From the NCBI RefSeq assembly GCF_013032455.1, contig NZ_WQCF01000003.1:248001-312000 (forward strand): 64,000 bases of DNA. The letters run 5' to 3'. This DNA is from Ruegeria atlantica (GTDB taxonomy: Bacteria > Pseudomonadota > Alphaproteobacteria > Rhodobacterales > Rhodobacteraceae). Positions 1-8,688 of the stretch are shown piece after piece. The notes under the pieces are model-generated. The model saw only the letters and a list, made by a program, of their open reading frames with translations. It was not told where the DNA came from and made no database searches. Position numbers and translations under genes: made by a program. Position 1 is the first letter of the stretch; every line of letters begins with the position of its first letter.

Positions 1-389
1 AGCGGCCCCAGCGGGCAGAGCGTCACCGTCCCGGACTCGTGCGTGCGCAGGGTTTCAATGATGAAGTCCACCGCGTGGCCGTCGGTCAGAGGCATCTCGG
101 GATCAGGCAGGATAGGGCCGTCTAGGCCGGTTTTGCCGTGTACGTGTTCCGCTGTGACCAGAGGACGGTTCAACGGGCGGTCGCACCCGGCGTAAACGGG
201 GACATGCGTGTGCCCGGCCAGTTCGCAGACAATGCGCGCGTTCTTTGCAGTCAACTCAAGTGGTACGTTCCCCGCAACGGCGGTGATACCAAGCACATCA
301 ATCTCTTCGGGGCTGGCCAGCGCCAGCAGGATGGCGACGGCGTCGTCCTGACCGGGATCGGTGTCGATGATGATCTTGCGCGGTGTCAT
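1..389 (-). CDS. Inosine-uridine preferring nucleoside hydrolase (N-terminal part, cut by window edge)
   Basis: The reading frame starts at an ATG at 389 and runs off the left edge, giving about 129 residues. It opens with MTPRKIIIDTDPGQDDA, the calcium-binding aspartate cluster (DTDPGxDDA) that defines the nucleoside hydrolase family. The following residues (VLGITAVAGNVPLE) also match the family. These enzymes split the N-glycosidic bond of ribonucleosides for purine or pyrimidine salvage in the cytosol. It lies on the same strand as, and 64 bp downstream of, mazG. Substrate preference cannot be told from the N-terminus alone. Confidence 0.9.
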   Translation of the reverse strand, partial: MTPRKIIIDTDPGQDDAVAILLALASPEEIDVLGITAVAGNVPLELTAKNARIVCELAGHTHVPVYAGCDRPLNRPLVTAEHVHGKTGLDGPILPDPEMPLTDGHAVDFIIETLRTHESGTVTLCPLGP

Positions 390-453
390 GCTGTGCCTTC
401 CGGGGTCTTGAACCGCGGACACTCGCAAGTGTCACTGTTCTTGTCCAGCGGTT

Positions 454-1311
454 TCAGGCGTCGGTTGCGGCATCCACCGGCGGGAGTTTGCCGTTGGCGC
501 GATGCTCCTCGATCTTCACTTCGTCCCAAAGGGCATCCATCTCGGCCAGATCGCTTTGTGACGGGGTTTTGCCGCGTGCTGCTAACCGTGCCTCGACCTG
601 TTCAAAACGGCGGGTGAACTTGGCATTGGTGCGGCGCAGGGCGGCCTCGGGTTCGATGCCCAAATGGCGGCCCAGATTGACCATCACAAAAAGAAGATCG
701 CCGAATTCATCCTCCAAAGCGTCCGCGTCCATGCTGTCGCGGGCTTCTTCCAGTTCGGCAGCTTCTTCGGTGATTTTAGCGAGTACATGGCTGGCATCAG
801 GCCAGTCGAATCCCACGCGGGCGGCGCGTTTTTGCAGTTTGTGGGCGCGTAGCAGGGCAGGCAAGTTCGCCGCAACGCCGTCCAGAGCACCTTTCTGTTC
901 CTTACCCTCGCGCTCGGCAGCTTTGATGGTTTCCCAATCTACCGTCTGCTGTTCTGCGGATTTGTCGCGGGATTCCTCACCGAACACATGCGGGTGACGG
1001 GTGACCATCTTGTCCGACATGGTGCGCACCACGTCCTGAAAGCTGAAATGCCCAGCCTCTTCTGCCATTTGCGCGTGGAAAACGGACTGGAACAGCAGGT
1101 CACCTAGTTCTCCCTTCAGTTCGTCATAAGCCTCGCGTTCGATGGCGTCGGCGACCTCATAGGCCTCTTCGATCGTATAGGGGGCGATGGTGGTAAAATC
1201 CTGTTCGATGTCCCAAGGGCAGCCTGATTGTGGGTCACGCAGGCGGCGCATGATTTCCAACAGACGCTCGATACCCGCGTCGCTGTCATGGATCAGAGGA
1301 TTTTCGGCCAT
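454..1311 (-). CDS. mazG: Nucleoside triphosphate pyrophosphohydrolase MazG
   Basis: The product is 285 residues, a usual MazG length, and hydrolyses (d)NTPs to NMP and pyrophosphate (house-cleaning of aberrant nucleotides and control of ppGpp-linked pools in E. coli). Two MazG repeats are visible: the first around residues 20-120 with PYTIEEAYEVADAIERE and ELGDLLFQ, the second near 165-255 with EEAAELEEA and EFGDLLFVMVN; these carry the acidic Mg-binding ExxE and ExxD motifs. The ATG at 1311 was chosen because an AAAGG ribosome site precedes it and the protein then begins MAENPLIHDSDAGIERLLEI. The frame stays open much further upstream, but that part overlaps the divergent M20 gene and is not coding. 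Confidence 0.93.
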   Translation of the reverse strand: MAENPLIHDSDAGIERLLEIMRRLRDPQSGCPWDIEQDFTTIAPYTIEEAYEVADAIEREAYDELKGELGDLLFQSVFHAQMAEEAGHFSFQDVVRTMSDKMVTRHPHVFGEESRDKSAEQQTVDWETIKAAEREGKEQKGALDGVAANLPALLRAHKLQKRAARVGFDWPDASHVLAKITEEAAELEEARDSMDADALEDEFGDLLFVMVNLGRHLGIEPEAALRRTNAKFTRRFEQVEARLAARGKTPSQSDLAEMDALWDEVKIEEHRANGKLPPVDAATDA

Positions 1312-1377
1312 TGCGAACCCTTTCGTTCCGGTGTCAGATGCATCCATTCCGCAGTCAGGATCAGGAGTCCACCCCAG

Positions 1378-2541
1378 ATGCCCGTCGTCAACCGAATTGC
1401 CGATTTCTCTGCCGATATGGCCGCGTGGCGGCAGCACTTGCATACGATCCCGGAATTGGAGTTCGAATGCTATGAAACTGCCGCTTTCGTGGCGGATCGT
1501 CTGCGCGAATTTGGGGTCGATGAACTGCATGAGGGCATTGCCAAGACAGGGATCGTCGCAATCATCAATGGGCTGGGCGAAGGGCCGACCATTGGCCTGC
1601 GCGCGGATATGGACGCGCTGCCGATCCCAGAAGAGACGGGTGTAGAGTACGTCTCGAAAAATCCGGGCAAGATGCATGCTTGCGGCCATGACGGGCACAC
1701 CACGATGTTGTTGGGGGCCGCACGCTATCTGGCCGAGACGCGCAATTTCCGTGGCCGAGTGGCGCTGATCTTTCAACCTGCCGAGGAAGAGGGCGGTGGC
1801 GCCGGTGTCATGGTCGAAGAAGGGATTATGGACCGTTTCAACATCTCTCAGGTCTATGCCCTGCACAACGCGCCGGGCTTTGCCGAGGGGGCTTTCTATA
1901 CCACGCCGGGGCCGATCATGGCAGCGGTTGATACGTTCGAGGTACATATTCAAGGCGTCGGCGGCCACGGCGCGATGCCGCATGAAACCCGCGACCCGGT
2001 GATGGCGGCCTGTGGCATCGCGCAGGCGATCCAGACCATCGTGAGCCGCAATCACTATGCGTTGGACGATCTGGTGGTTTCCGTCACGCAGATTCATACC
2101 GGCACGGTGAACAACGTGATTCCGGATACCGCCTTTATCAACGGTACGGTGCGAACTTTTGACCCTTCGGTTCAGAAGATGGTGATGGAACGGATGAAGC
2201 AGATCGTACAGGGTCAGGCGACCTCATATGGAGTCGAAGCTCGGCTGGATTATGAGGTAAATTACCCAGCTACGATCAATGACGCGGATAAGGCGGCCTT
2301 CGCGGCAGAGGTCGCGCGTGATATTTCGGGCGAAGATCGTGTTACTGCTAGCACCGGGCGCGAGATGGGGGCCGAGGATTTTTCATACATGCTGCAGGCC
2401 CGCCCCGGCGCCTATCTGTTTCTGGGGCAGGGCGAAGGGGCCGGACTGCATCATCCGAAATACAACTTCAACGACGAGATAGCGCCAGTAGGGGCATCAT
2501 TCTTTGCTAAGATCGTAGAAAAAGCGCAACCGCTGAGTTGA
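1378..2541 (+). CDS. M20 family amidohydrolase (HipO/IAA-amino acid hydrolase type)
   Basis: The product is 387 residues of the M20D metallopeptidase group, which removes acyl groups from amino acids (hippurate, N-acetyl or indoleacetyl conjugates). Metal-binding signatures are clear: RADMDALPIPEETG, HACGHDGHT with the bridging His/Asp, and the catalytic glutamates in PAEEEGGGAGVMVEEG. The dimerisation lid domain occupies roughly residues 185-295. The ATG at 1378 follows AGGAG at a good distance and gives MPVVNRIADFSADMAAWRQH. The gene ends 13 bp before the first of two ureohydrolase genes and the three probably form one transcription unit, so the substrate may be an acylated amino acid or guanidino compound; this last point is inference. 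Confidence 0.88.
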   Translation: MPVVNRIADFSADMAAWRQHLHTIPELEFECYETAAFVADRLREFGVDELHEGIAKTGIVAIINGLGEGPTIGLRADMDALPIPEETGVEYVSKNPGKMHACGHDGHTTMLLGAARYLAETRNFRGRVALIFQPAEEEGGGAGVMVEEGIMDRFNISQVYALHNAPGFAEGAFYTTPGPIMAAVDTFEVHIQGVGGHGAMPHETRDPVMAACGIAQAIQTIVSRNHYALDDLVVSVTQIHTGTVNNVIPDTAFINGTVRTFDPSVQKMVMERMKQIVQGQATSYGVEARLDYEVNYPATINDADKAAFAAEVARDISGEDRVTASTGREMGAEDFSYMLQARPGAYLFLGQGEGAGLHHPKYNFNDEIAPVGASFFAKIVEKAQPLS

Positions 2542-2554
2542 TGGGGGAGAAGAC

Positions 2555-3523
2555 ATGGCACTGGAAGACGCAAAAAATCAGGTGGACGAAGCGTTCACCA
2601 ATCCGGACCTAAAAGGGCTGTCCTACGAAAATACCTTTGGCGGTGCGACCTCGTTCCTGCGGCGTCTGTACACCAAGGAACTGAAGGGTGTGGATATTGC
2701 AGTGACCGGCGTACCTTTCGATCAGGCGGTGACGAACCGACCCGGCACCCGGCTTGGACCACGTGCGATCCGCGAGGCCAGTGCGTTGCAATCGCCGGAT
2801 GCGCCATATGGCTGGCCCTTTGATGCGCTCAGCGAACTGGCCATCGTGGATTATGGCGACATGGCCTATGATTACGCCAATATCCCGGCCTTTCCGGACA
2901 CGCTGACCGACCATATCCGTACCATTCTGGCTGCTGACGTGGCGTCGGTTTCCTTGGGCGGAGATCACTACATCAGCTTTCCGATATTGAAAGCATATGC
3001 CGAGAAATACGGGCCCATGTCATTGCTGCAATTCGATGCACATACGGACACCTGGGCTGACGATGATATGTCCCGCGTCGACCACGGGACGATGTTCTAC
3101 AAGGCAGTGAAATCGGGGATCGTAGACCCTAAACGCTCGGTCCAGGTGGGTATTCGCACCCACAATGAGGATACGCTGGGCGTCAACATCATCGACGCCC
3201 GCGAAGTTTATGAATCCGGCCCGGCCGCCGTGGCACAAAAGATCAAAGGCATTCTGGGGGACAGCCCCGTTTACCTGAGCTTTGATATCGACGGCCTGGA
3301 CCCGGCCTTTGCCCCCGGTACTGGCACACCTGTTTGGGGCGGGCTGACGTCCATCCAGACGCAAATCATCCTGCGCGACATTGCCGGGATCAACATCAAG
3401 GGTGGGGACGTCGTAGAGGTGTCTCCGCCCTTTGATACATCCGGCGCGACGGCGATTGCCGGGGCGCATGTGGCGACGCAGATCATTTGCCTGTTGGGGT
3501 GGAACAAGCTGGTTCAGGATTAA
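2555..3523 (+). CDS. speB: Agmatinase-family ureohydrolase (first of two tandem paralogues)
   Basis: This 322-residue protein is an arginase/agmatinase-fold binuclear manganese enzyme that splits a guanidino compound into an amine and urea. The metal ligands are intact: GGDH near residue 135, FDAHTDTW near 160 and SFDIDGLDPAFAPGTGTP near 243. The start MALEDAKNQVDEAF follows GGGGAGAAG. Compared with the paralogue downstream it has GGDHY rather than GGDHS and a longer N-terminal arm, so the two probably differ in substrate (agmatine, guanidinobutyrate or guanidinopropionate). The family assignment is firm; the exact substrate is not. Confidence 0.88.
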   Translation: MALEDAKNQVDEAFTNPDLKGLSYENTFGGATSFLRRLYTKELKGVDIAVTGVPFDQAVTNRPGTRLGPRAIREASALQSPDAPYGWPFDALSELAIVDYGDMAYDYANIPAFPDTLTDHIRTILAADVASVSLGGDHYISFPILKAYAEKYGPMSLLQFDAHTDTWADDDMSRVDHGTMFYKAVKSGIVDPKRSVQVGIRTHNEDTLGVNIIDAREVYESGPAAVAQKIKGILGDSPVYLSFDIDGLDPAFAPGTGTPVWGGLTSIQTQIILRDIAGINIKGGDVVEVSPPFDTSGATAIAGAHVATQIICLLGWNKLVQD

Positions 3524-3586
3524 CCATTGGTTAGCCATCTTTCCGGTATCTGGTTAACCAAAAGACCGGACGGGAGAAATACGGGC

Positions 3587-4534
3587 ATGACTGACTTTAA
3601 CCAACCCATCAGTGGCAACGATCTGGCGCGGTTTTCCGGGCCGAACACGTTCATGCGCCTGCCGCAGGCGGAGTCGTTGGCAGGGCTGGACGTGGCCGTT
3701 TTGGGGATACCGATGGATATTGGCACCTCGTGGCGGTCGGGAACTCGGTTCGGGCCCAAGCAAATCCGCAGCGAAAGTGCGATGATCCGGCCTTATAACA
3801 TGGCGAATTCGGCGGCCCCGTTCGACAGCCTGCAAATCGCTGATATCGGCGATCTTGCGATCAATACGTTCTCGTTGGCTGATAGTCTCAAGATCATCAA
3901 GGAAAGCTATGATGCCATTCTGGCTCAGGGGGTAATCCCGGTTGCTATGGGCGGCGATCACTCGATCACCCTGCCGATCCTAAGGGCTATTTCCGCCAAG
4001 AGGGGACCGGTGGCTCTGGTCCATGTGGATGCCCACGCTGATGTGAATGATGAGATGTTTGGTGAAAAGGAAACCCATGGCACGGTTTTCCGTCGCGCCT
4101 ATGAAGAGGGGCTGATCGTCCCGGATAAGACCTTTCAGATCGGTATTCGCGGCTCGGGCTACGCTGCATCGGATTTCACCGAGGCAAAGGGCTGGGGCTT
4201 TCGCCAGTTCCCGGCCTGGGAGCTGTGGCAGCAGAACCTGACCGAGATTGGCGCGCAGATCCGCAAAACTGTCGGAGATCACCCGGTCTATATCTCCTAT
4301 GACATTGACAGCCTGGACCCGTCCTTTGCTCCGGGGACCGGAACGCCCGAGATCGGAGGGTTGACGACGCCGCAGGCGCTGCAGTTGATCCACGCCCTTA
4401 GCGGGATGAATGTGGTTGGATGTGATCTGGTTGAGGTCTCGCCACCCTACGACCCGTCGGGTAACACGGCTTTGACGGCTGCAAACCTGTTGTTCGAGAT
4501 GCTGTGCATCCTGCCCGGAGTGACGTCGCGGTAG
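3587..4534 (+). CDS. speB: Agmatinase-family ureohydrolase (second tandem paralogue)
   Basis: The 315-residue product carries the full ureohydrolase signature set: AMGGDHSITLP, VHVDAHADVND and SYDIDSLDPSFAPGTGTPEI, which bind the Mn2+ pair. I placed the start at the ATG at 3587 behind GGGAGAAAT; it gives MTDFNQPISGNDLARFSGPN, the usual beginning of agmatinases. The frame is open from 3527 but that part has no ribosome site. It lies 63 bp after its paralogue and closes the M20-ureohydrolase-ureohydrolase set. The product would release urea plus putrescine if agmatine is the substrate; guanidinobutyrate is an equally reasonable alternative. Confidence 0.88.
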   Translation: MTDFNQPISGNDLARFSGPNTFMRLPQAESLAGLDVAVLGIPMDIGTSWRSGTRFGPKQIRSESAMIRPYNMANSAAPFDSLQIADIGDLAINTFSLADSLKIIKESYDAILAQGVIPVAMGGDHSITLPILRAISAKRGPVALVHVDAHADVNDEMFGEKETHGTVFRRAYEEGLIVPDKTFQIGIRGSGYAASDFTEAKGWGFRQFPAWELWQQNLTEIGAQIRKTVGDHPVYISYDIDSLDPSFAPGTGTPEIGGLTTPQALQLIHALSGMNVVGCDLVEVSPPYDPSGNTALTAANLLFEMLCILPGVTSR

Positions 4535-4597
4535 GGGCGGCAGCACCTTGTTTGGTGCCTTGTTCCGAATATTGTTCGTGAAAAGGTTGGGTGCGGG

Positions 4598-5005
4598 ATG
4601 AAGAAAATGATGCTCTGGCTGATTGTCGGTCTGGTGGTGGCTCTTGGCGCCTATATCCGGCTGGCCCCGCCCGACCCCGCACAATGGCATGTGCCACCCG
4701 TTGGTGAGGTGGACCGCGATGAAGAGGGCGGAGTTTTTCGAGTAGTGGAAACCGGCCCGGATAGTCTGGCGCGCTTGGATGCAATAGCACGCGCAACGCC
4801 ACGTACGTCGGTTCTGGCTGGTTCTGTGGATGAAGGGATGGTTACTTACGTCACCCGCACCAAAGTGATCGGTTTTCCAGATTACACAACTGTTCAGCAG
4901 GACGGAGATATCTTGCGTGTCTATGGTCGGCTACGATTTGGCAGGCGTGATTTCGGGGTAAATCGAAATCGTGTTGATGACTGGCTGTCCGGTCTGAAGC
5001 TCTGA
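4598..5005 (+). CDS. DUF1499 membrane-anchored protein
   Basis: The 135-residue protein starts with a hydrophobic segment (MMLWLIVGLVVALGAYI) that is either an uncleaved anchor or a signal sequence, followed by a DUF1499 domain. Features of that family include the IARATPRTSVLAGSVDEGMVTYV stretch and the ending GxNRxRVDDWL. The function of DUF1499 is unknown; members occur in bacteria and plastids. Its last 75 bases overlap, tail to tail, the 3' end of the small secreted protein gene on the other strand. Confidence 0.8.
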   Translation: MKKMMLWLIVGLVVALGAYIRLAPPDPAQWHVPPVGEVDRDEEGGVFRVVETGPDSLARLDAIARATPRTSVLAGSVDEGMVTYVTRTKVIGFPDYTTVQQDGDILRVYGRLRFGRRDFGVNRNRVDDWLSGLKL

Positions 5006-5239
5006 CGACAAACACCCCTCTTGAACTTCGCGCCACATCGGAACGTTCAGGGACATCTGGCATTGCGCCGTGAACATACGACCGTCGACCTGCAGGCAGA
5101 TCATCTCACCCAATTCAACGCGTGTGCCGGATTTGTCGGTGCAATAACAGTCCTGAACCTTGCCGCCGGGGCCGACCACATCGGCTGCGGCGGGGGCTGC
5201 GCACAACAGAAATACAAGCGCCATACGTGTCATAAGCAT
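4931..5239 (-). CDS. Small secreted cysteine-rich protein of unknown function
   Basis: About 102 residues beginning [22 protein letters not shown], a clear Sec signal peptide with cleavage expected after PAAA. The mature part (about 80 residues) has five cysteines (DCYC, MICL, AQCQ, EGCL), which suggests disulphide bonds in the periplasm. In-frame ATGs at 5239, 5233 and 5224 all precede the signal peptide and none has a strong ribosome site, so the exact start is uncertain. I do not recognise a named domain. The gene converges on the DUF1499 gene with a 75-base coding overlap and is divergent from prfA. Confidence 0.68.
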   Translation of the reverse strand: MLMTRMALVFLLCAAPAAADVVGPGGKVQDCYCTDKSGTRVELGEMICLQVDGRMFTAQCQMSLNVPMWREVQEGCLSSELQTGQPVINTISIYPEITPAKS

Positions 5240-5296
5240 CAGCTTAGCATAGTGACAGCCCTTGACCAAAGCCTCGGATTGAGAGACACCGCGCGG

Positions 5297-6352
5297 ATGA
5301 TCCCCGAAGAACGCCTTGAACAGATAACCCAGCGATTCCAGTACCTCGAAGCTGCCATGGCCGATGGCGCCTCGGGAGGGGATATAGCGACACTGGCCAA
5401 AGAGTATTCGGACCTCAAGCCGGTGGTTGACCAGATCATGGCGTGGCGTCAACTGGTTGGCGATTTGGCTGAGGCGCAAGAAATGCTGGCTGATCCCGAC
5501 ATGAAAGAGCTGGCAGAAGAGGAAATACCTGACCTGCAGGCTCGCATCCCCGAGGCAGAACATGCGCTACAACTGGCGTTGTTGCCGCGGGATGAGGCGG
5601 ATGCCCGCCCGGCGATGCTGGAAATCCGGCCAGGAACCGGAGGCGACGAGGCTGCCTTGTTCGCCGGGGACCTGCTGCGCATGTATCAGCGCTATGCCGA
5701 AGGCCGCGGTTGGCAGTTCGAGATCATCGAAGAGCAAGCATCTGACCTGGGCGGAATCAAAGAAGTGGTTGCCCATATCAAGGGCGACAATGTGTTTGCC
5801 CGGATGAAGTACGAATCCGGCGTCCATCGCGTGCAGCGCGTACCCGAAACTGAAAGCGGCGGGCGAATTCATACCTCGGCGGCAACCGTGGCAGTTCTGC
5901 CCGAGGCCGAGGACGTGGATATTCAGATTGATGCCAACGACATACGTATCGACACGATGCGCAGTTCAGGCGCGGGCGGGCAGCACGTCAATACGACGGA
6001 TTCAGCGGTGCGGATCACCCACTTGCCCACCGGACTTGTGGTGACAAGCTCAGAGAAATCGCAACACCGCAACCGTGAGATTGCGATGCAGGTTTTGAAG
6101 ACGCGCCTCTACGACATGGAACGCCAGCGGATTGACAGCGAACGGTCAGCTGATCGCGCCAGTCAGGTTGGGTCGGGGGATCGCTCTGAACGGATTAGAA
6201 CCTATAATTTCCCGCAAGGCCGAATGACGGATCATCGCATCAACCTGACACTGTATAAGCTGGATCAGGTGATGCAGGGTGATTTGGACGAAGTGATCGA
6301 CGCGCTGACCGCAGATGATCAGGCGCGCCTGCTGGCCGAGATGGCACAATGA
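5297..6352 (+). CDS. prfA: Peptide chain release factor 1
   Basis: The 351-residue protein is RF1, which reads UAA and UAG stop codons and triggers hydrolysis of peptidyl-tRNA. The GGQ loop is present in [19 protein letters not shown] (about residue 230), and the PxT-type anticodon region falls near residues 180-190 ([20 protein letters not shown]). The start [18 protein letters not shown] at 5297 matches the family; the longer open frame upstream overlaps the opposite-strand secreted protein and is not used. Its stop overlaps the start of prmC by ATGA, so the factor and the enzyme that methylates its GGQ glutamine are translationally coupled. Confidence 0.96.
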   Translation: MIPEERLEQITQRFQYLEAAMADGASGGDIATLAKEYSDLKPVVDQIMAWRQLVGDLAEAQEMLADPDMKELAEEEIPDLQARIPEAEHALQLALLPRDEADARPAMLEIRPGTGGDEAALFAGDLLRMYQRYAEGRGWQFEIIEEQASDLGGIKEVVAHIKGDNVFARMKYESGVHRVQRVPETESGGRIHTSAATVAVLPEAEDVDIQIDANDIRIDTMRSSGAGGQHVNTTDSAVRITHLPTGLVVTSSEKSQHRNREIAMQVLKTRLYDMERQRIDSERSADRASQVGSGDRSERIRTYNFPQGRMTDHRINLTLYKLDQVMQGDLDEVIDALTADDQARLLAEMAQ

Positions 6353-7191
6353 TTGCGGCCCTGACTGCTGCTCAGGCAATGGTGACCGCAACTGCGCGCC
6401 TGCGTGCGGCAGGGGTTGAAGACCCGGCACGGGACGCGCGGGTTCTGTTGGCTCACGCTGCACGGATAGAGGCCAGCCGCGTGACCCTTATCGCGCCCGA
6501 GGAACTGTCACCCGAGGTTGCCGAACGCTATGATCAACTGATCTCATTGCGTGCCATTCGCGTGCCTGTGTCGCATCTACTGGGCGAAAGAGAATTCTAC
6601 GGCCGTCGGTTTCGGGTGAGCCGAGATGTACTGGACCCGCGCCCGGAAACCGAAACGCTGATCGAGGCCGCGTTGAGTGAACCGTTTGATCACGTGTTGG
6701 ACTTGGGTACCGGTTCCGGCTGTATTCTGATCACCTTGCTGGCAGAACGCACCAGCGCATCTGGCATCGGCGCGGACCTGAGCGAATCCGCTTGTCTGCA
6801 GGCCAGCGCCAACGCGGTACAGCTTCAGGTCCAGGGGCGGATCGAGATTCTATGCTCCAACTGGTTCGAAAATATTGACGGTGAATTTGATCTGATCGTT
6901 TCGAATCCGCCATATATTTCATTGGACGAGATGGCGGAGCTATCGCCAGAAGTGCGCGAGTACGAGCCGCGCATGGCCCTGACTGATGAGGGCGACGGCC
7001 TTGGCGCTTATCGTCATATCGCTGCCTCGGCCCCAGATTTCCTGACACCCGGTGGGCGTATCCTGGTTGAGATCGGGCCAACTCAAGGCAAAAGTGTCGC
7101 ATCCCTGTTTCAAGCCGCAGGTCTGGTCGATGCCCGGATCATCCCCGATTTAGACGGGCGGGACCGTGTTGTATTGGCCAGAAATCCGTAA
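6349..7191 (+). CDS. prmC: Peptide chain release factor N5-glutamine methyltransferase
   Basis: The 280-residue protein methylates the glutamine of the GGQ motif of RF1 and RF2 using S-adenosylmethionine. The class I methyltransferase glycine motif [15 protein letters not shown] is near residue 112 and the substrate-glutamine motif [12 protein letters not shown] near residue 184; the N-terminal helical domain occupies about residues 1-75. It starts within the prfA stop codon (ATGA overlap), the standard arrangement. A 243-bp intergenic stretch without obvious features follows. Confidence 0.95.
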   Translation: MIAALTAAQAMVTATARLRAAGVEDPARDARVLLAHAARIEASRVTLIAPEELSPEVAERYDQLISLRAIRVPVSHLLGEREFYGRRFRVSRDVLDPRPETETLIEAALSEPFDHVLDLGTGSGCILITLLAERTSASGIGADLSESACLQASANAVQLQVQGRIEILCSNWFENIDGEFDLIVSNPPYISLDEMAELSPEVREYEPRMALTDEGDGLGAYRHIAASAPDFLTPGGRILVEIGPTQGKSVASLFQAAGLVDARIIPDLDGRDRVVLARNP

Positions 7192-7434
7192 ATCCGGCAC
7201 TGAGTGAGGCTGAAAAGCGCCGATTGATGTAAAAAAGCTGCGAATTTTTGGACAAAGCTCTTGTCTGCGCGGTCTGGACGTGTTTACTCAGAATTAGTCG
7301 GAGAGGTTGACGCTGTTACAGCGGGCCCCTGACGCCAAGCCCAAAAAAGTCGACATCGCGTGACGGCTAAAGCCTTTGAGCAGTGCAGGACGCGACTTTA
7401 TCGGCACCGAAAGACAAGGCTGACGTAGAGTAAG

Positions 7435-8004
7435 ATGAGATCTTCCAAATCCCGTTCGCGGGCAAAGAACAACCGCAATCGTCCTTCCGGCGGCAACGTC
7501 GTAAACCGGGTTTTTGACAGCTCGGGTCCCGAAGGTAAGGTTCGTGGTACGCCACAGCAGATTATTGACAAGTACAACCAACTGGCGCGTGATGCCCAGT
7601 TGTCGAATGACCGTGTAGCCGCCGAAAACTTTCAGCAGCACGCCGAGCATTATCTGCGTCTGCTGAGCGAAGCGCAGCGTGAGATCGAAGCCCGCCGCGA
7701 AGAGCAGGAACGCCAGAACCGTGAACGCCAGGCTGAACGCGATCGTGAACGCGCCGAGCGTCAGGAACGTGAAGCCGCACGTCAGGCTGATCCGGCAGAG
7801 ACGCCGCAGCCTGATGTGGTGGATTTTGGTTCCGAACCGGCAACGCCGGACAGCGGACTGGTAGAGACCCCTGAAAACAAGGGTGCCGAACCCGCACCGG
7901 CAGAGCGCAAGGCAAAGCCTGCGCGCAAGCCCCGTGCGCGCAAACCCAAAGCCGAAGCGGCACCTGCACCAGATGATGGCGATGCGCCTGAGGCGGCGGA
8001 ATAA
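7435..8004 (+). CDS. DUF4167 domain protein, RNA-binding-like and highly charged
   Basis: The 189-residue protein has an N-terminal DUF4167 domain: a basic lead (MRSSKSRSRAKNNRNRPSGG), then NVVNRVFDSSGPEGKVRGTP and a helical segment with YNQLARDAQL. Residues about 80-115 are a strongly charged run rich in R and E (single helix or coiled coil). The rest is low-complexity, rich in proline and alanine, ending in a lysine/arginine patch (KPARKPRARKPKAEA). The family is widespread in alphaproteobacteria, often near prmC, and has no established function. The composition suggests nucleic acid or ribosome contact, which is inference. It ends 7 bp before the convergent TetR gene. Confidence 0.82.
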   Translation: MRSSKSRSRAKNNRNRPSGGNVVNRVFDSSGPEGKVRGTPQQIIDKYNQLARDAQLSNDRVAAENFQQHAEHYLRLLSEAQREIEARREEQERQNRERQAERDRERAERQEREAARQADPAETPQPDVVDFGSEPATPDSGLVETPENKGAEPAPAERKAKPARKPRARKPKAEAAPAPDDGDAPEAAE

Positions 8005-8011
8005 TCTGAGG

Positions 8012-8578
8012 TCAGATCAGGTCTGACAGTAGCTCGGACCAATGTTGAAACGATCCTCCCATGCGGCCCATCGCGTGGGAGCCAAAGTATAGCCGCTCCA
8101 ACGCTGCTGATTTGCGATCCAGTACCTCATCGGGTGCGTCGGGGCGCAGTTCTTTCAGGACCGACCGCAATGCTAGACGCAGGCGTTCCGACACCCGGGC
8201 GCAGCTGGCGGCGCAATCCGGGTCGAACGGGGCCATTTCCACCATCGCGTTGCAGACGAAACAGCCCACTTTGGGTGAAGGTTTGTTCTGATGGTTTTCC
8301 GTACGCAGAAACATTTTGACCAGCCGGTCATGCGCAGTCCCTTCTGTGGTATCGGTCAACGCGGCCAGTGATGCATTCATTCGGGTTTCGGCATAGTGGT
8401 CGATAGCACGCAGGTAGACCGTGTGCTTGTCGTGAAACGCTTTGTAGAACGACCCACGTGTCAGTGACATCGCATCCAGCAGATCGGGTAGGTTAGTGCC
8501 TGCATAACCGTGTTCCCAAAAGGCAACCATGGCGCCTTCCAGTGCTGTGGTTTCGTTGAACTGTCTGGGTCTGCTCAT
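8012..8578 (-). CDS. TetR/AcrR family transcriptional regulator
   Basis: The 188-residue protein has a TetR N-terminal helix-turn-helix at about residues 10-55 (ALEGAMVAFWEHGYAGTNLPDLLDAMSLTRGSFYKAF). The ligand domain carries KVGCFVCNAMVEM near residue 103, a position where NemR-like repressors often have redox-active or ligand-contact residues; two cysteines here could sense electrophiles (inference). A perfect 15-bp palindrome lies 12 bp upstream of its start and is the likely autoregulatory operator. The neighbour on the same strand, the secreted YHS-domain protein, is the most likely target gene. Confidence 0.88.
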   Translation of the reverse strand: MSRPRQFNETTALEGAMVAFWEHGYAGTNLPDLLDAMSLTRGSFYKAFHDKHTVYLRAIDHYAETRMNASLAALTDTTEGTAHDRLVKMFLRTENHQNKPSPKVGCFVCNAMVEMAPFDPDCAASCARVSERLRLALRSVLKELRPDAPDEVLDRKSAALERLYFGSHAMGRMGGSFQHWSELLSDLI

Positions 8579-8590
8579 ATTTGACTTGCA

Positions 8591-8605
8591 CTTGTTACTA
8601 ACAAG
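8591..8605. promoter_or_regulatory. Perfect palindrome, probable TetR operator
   Basis: CTTGTTACTAACAAG is a perfect 7-1-7 inverted repeat, 12 bp upstream of the TetR regulator start codon and between it and the YHS-domain gene. TetR repressors typically bind such 15-20 bp palindromes in their own promoter, so autoregulation is likely. The binding itself is inferred. Confidence 0.6.
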
Positions 8606-8611
8606 AAACCA

Positions 8612-8627
8612 CCCGCTGAAAGGCGGG
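8612..8627 (-). terminator. Possible hairpin terminator after the YHS-domain gene
   Basis: CCCGC/GCGGG arms around a short loop, followed on the minus strand by GGTTTCTTG. The stem is short and the T-tract imperfect, so it may be only a weak terminator between the YHS gene and tetR. Confidence 0.35.
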
Positions 8628-8688
8628 AGGCTTCGGTTTAGATAAGTTTAGGGCGGGCTTCATCCGGCCGCAATTACTGCGTTGTAAA

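Noticed and set aside
1312-2097. Upstream extension of the mazG frame
   Set aside because: It lies fully opposite the M20 gene and shows no family similarity; mazG starts at 1311 with a ribosome site.
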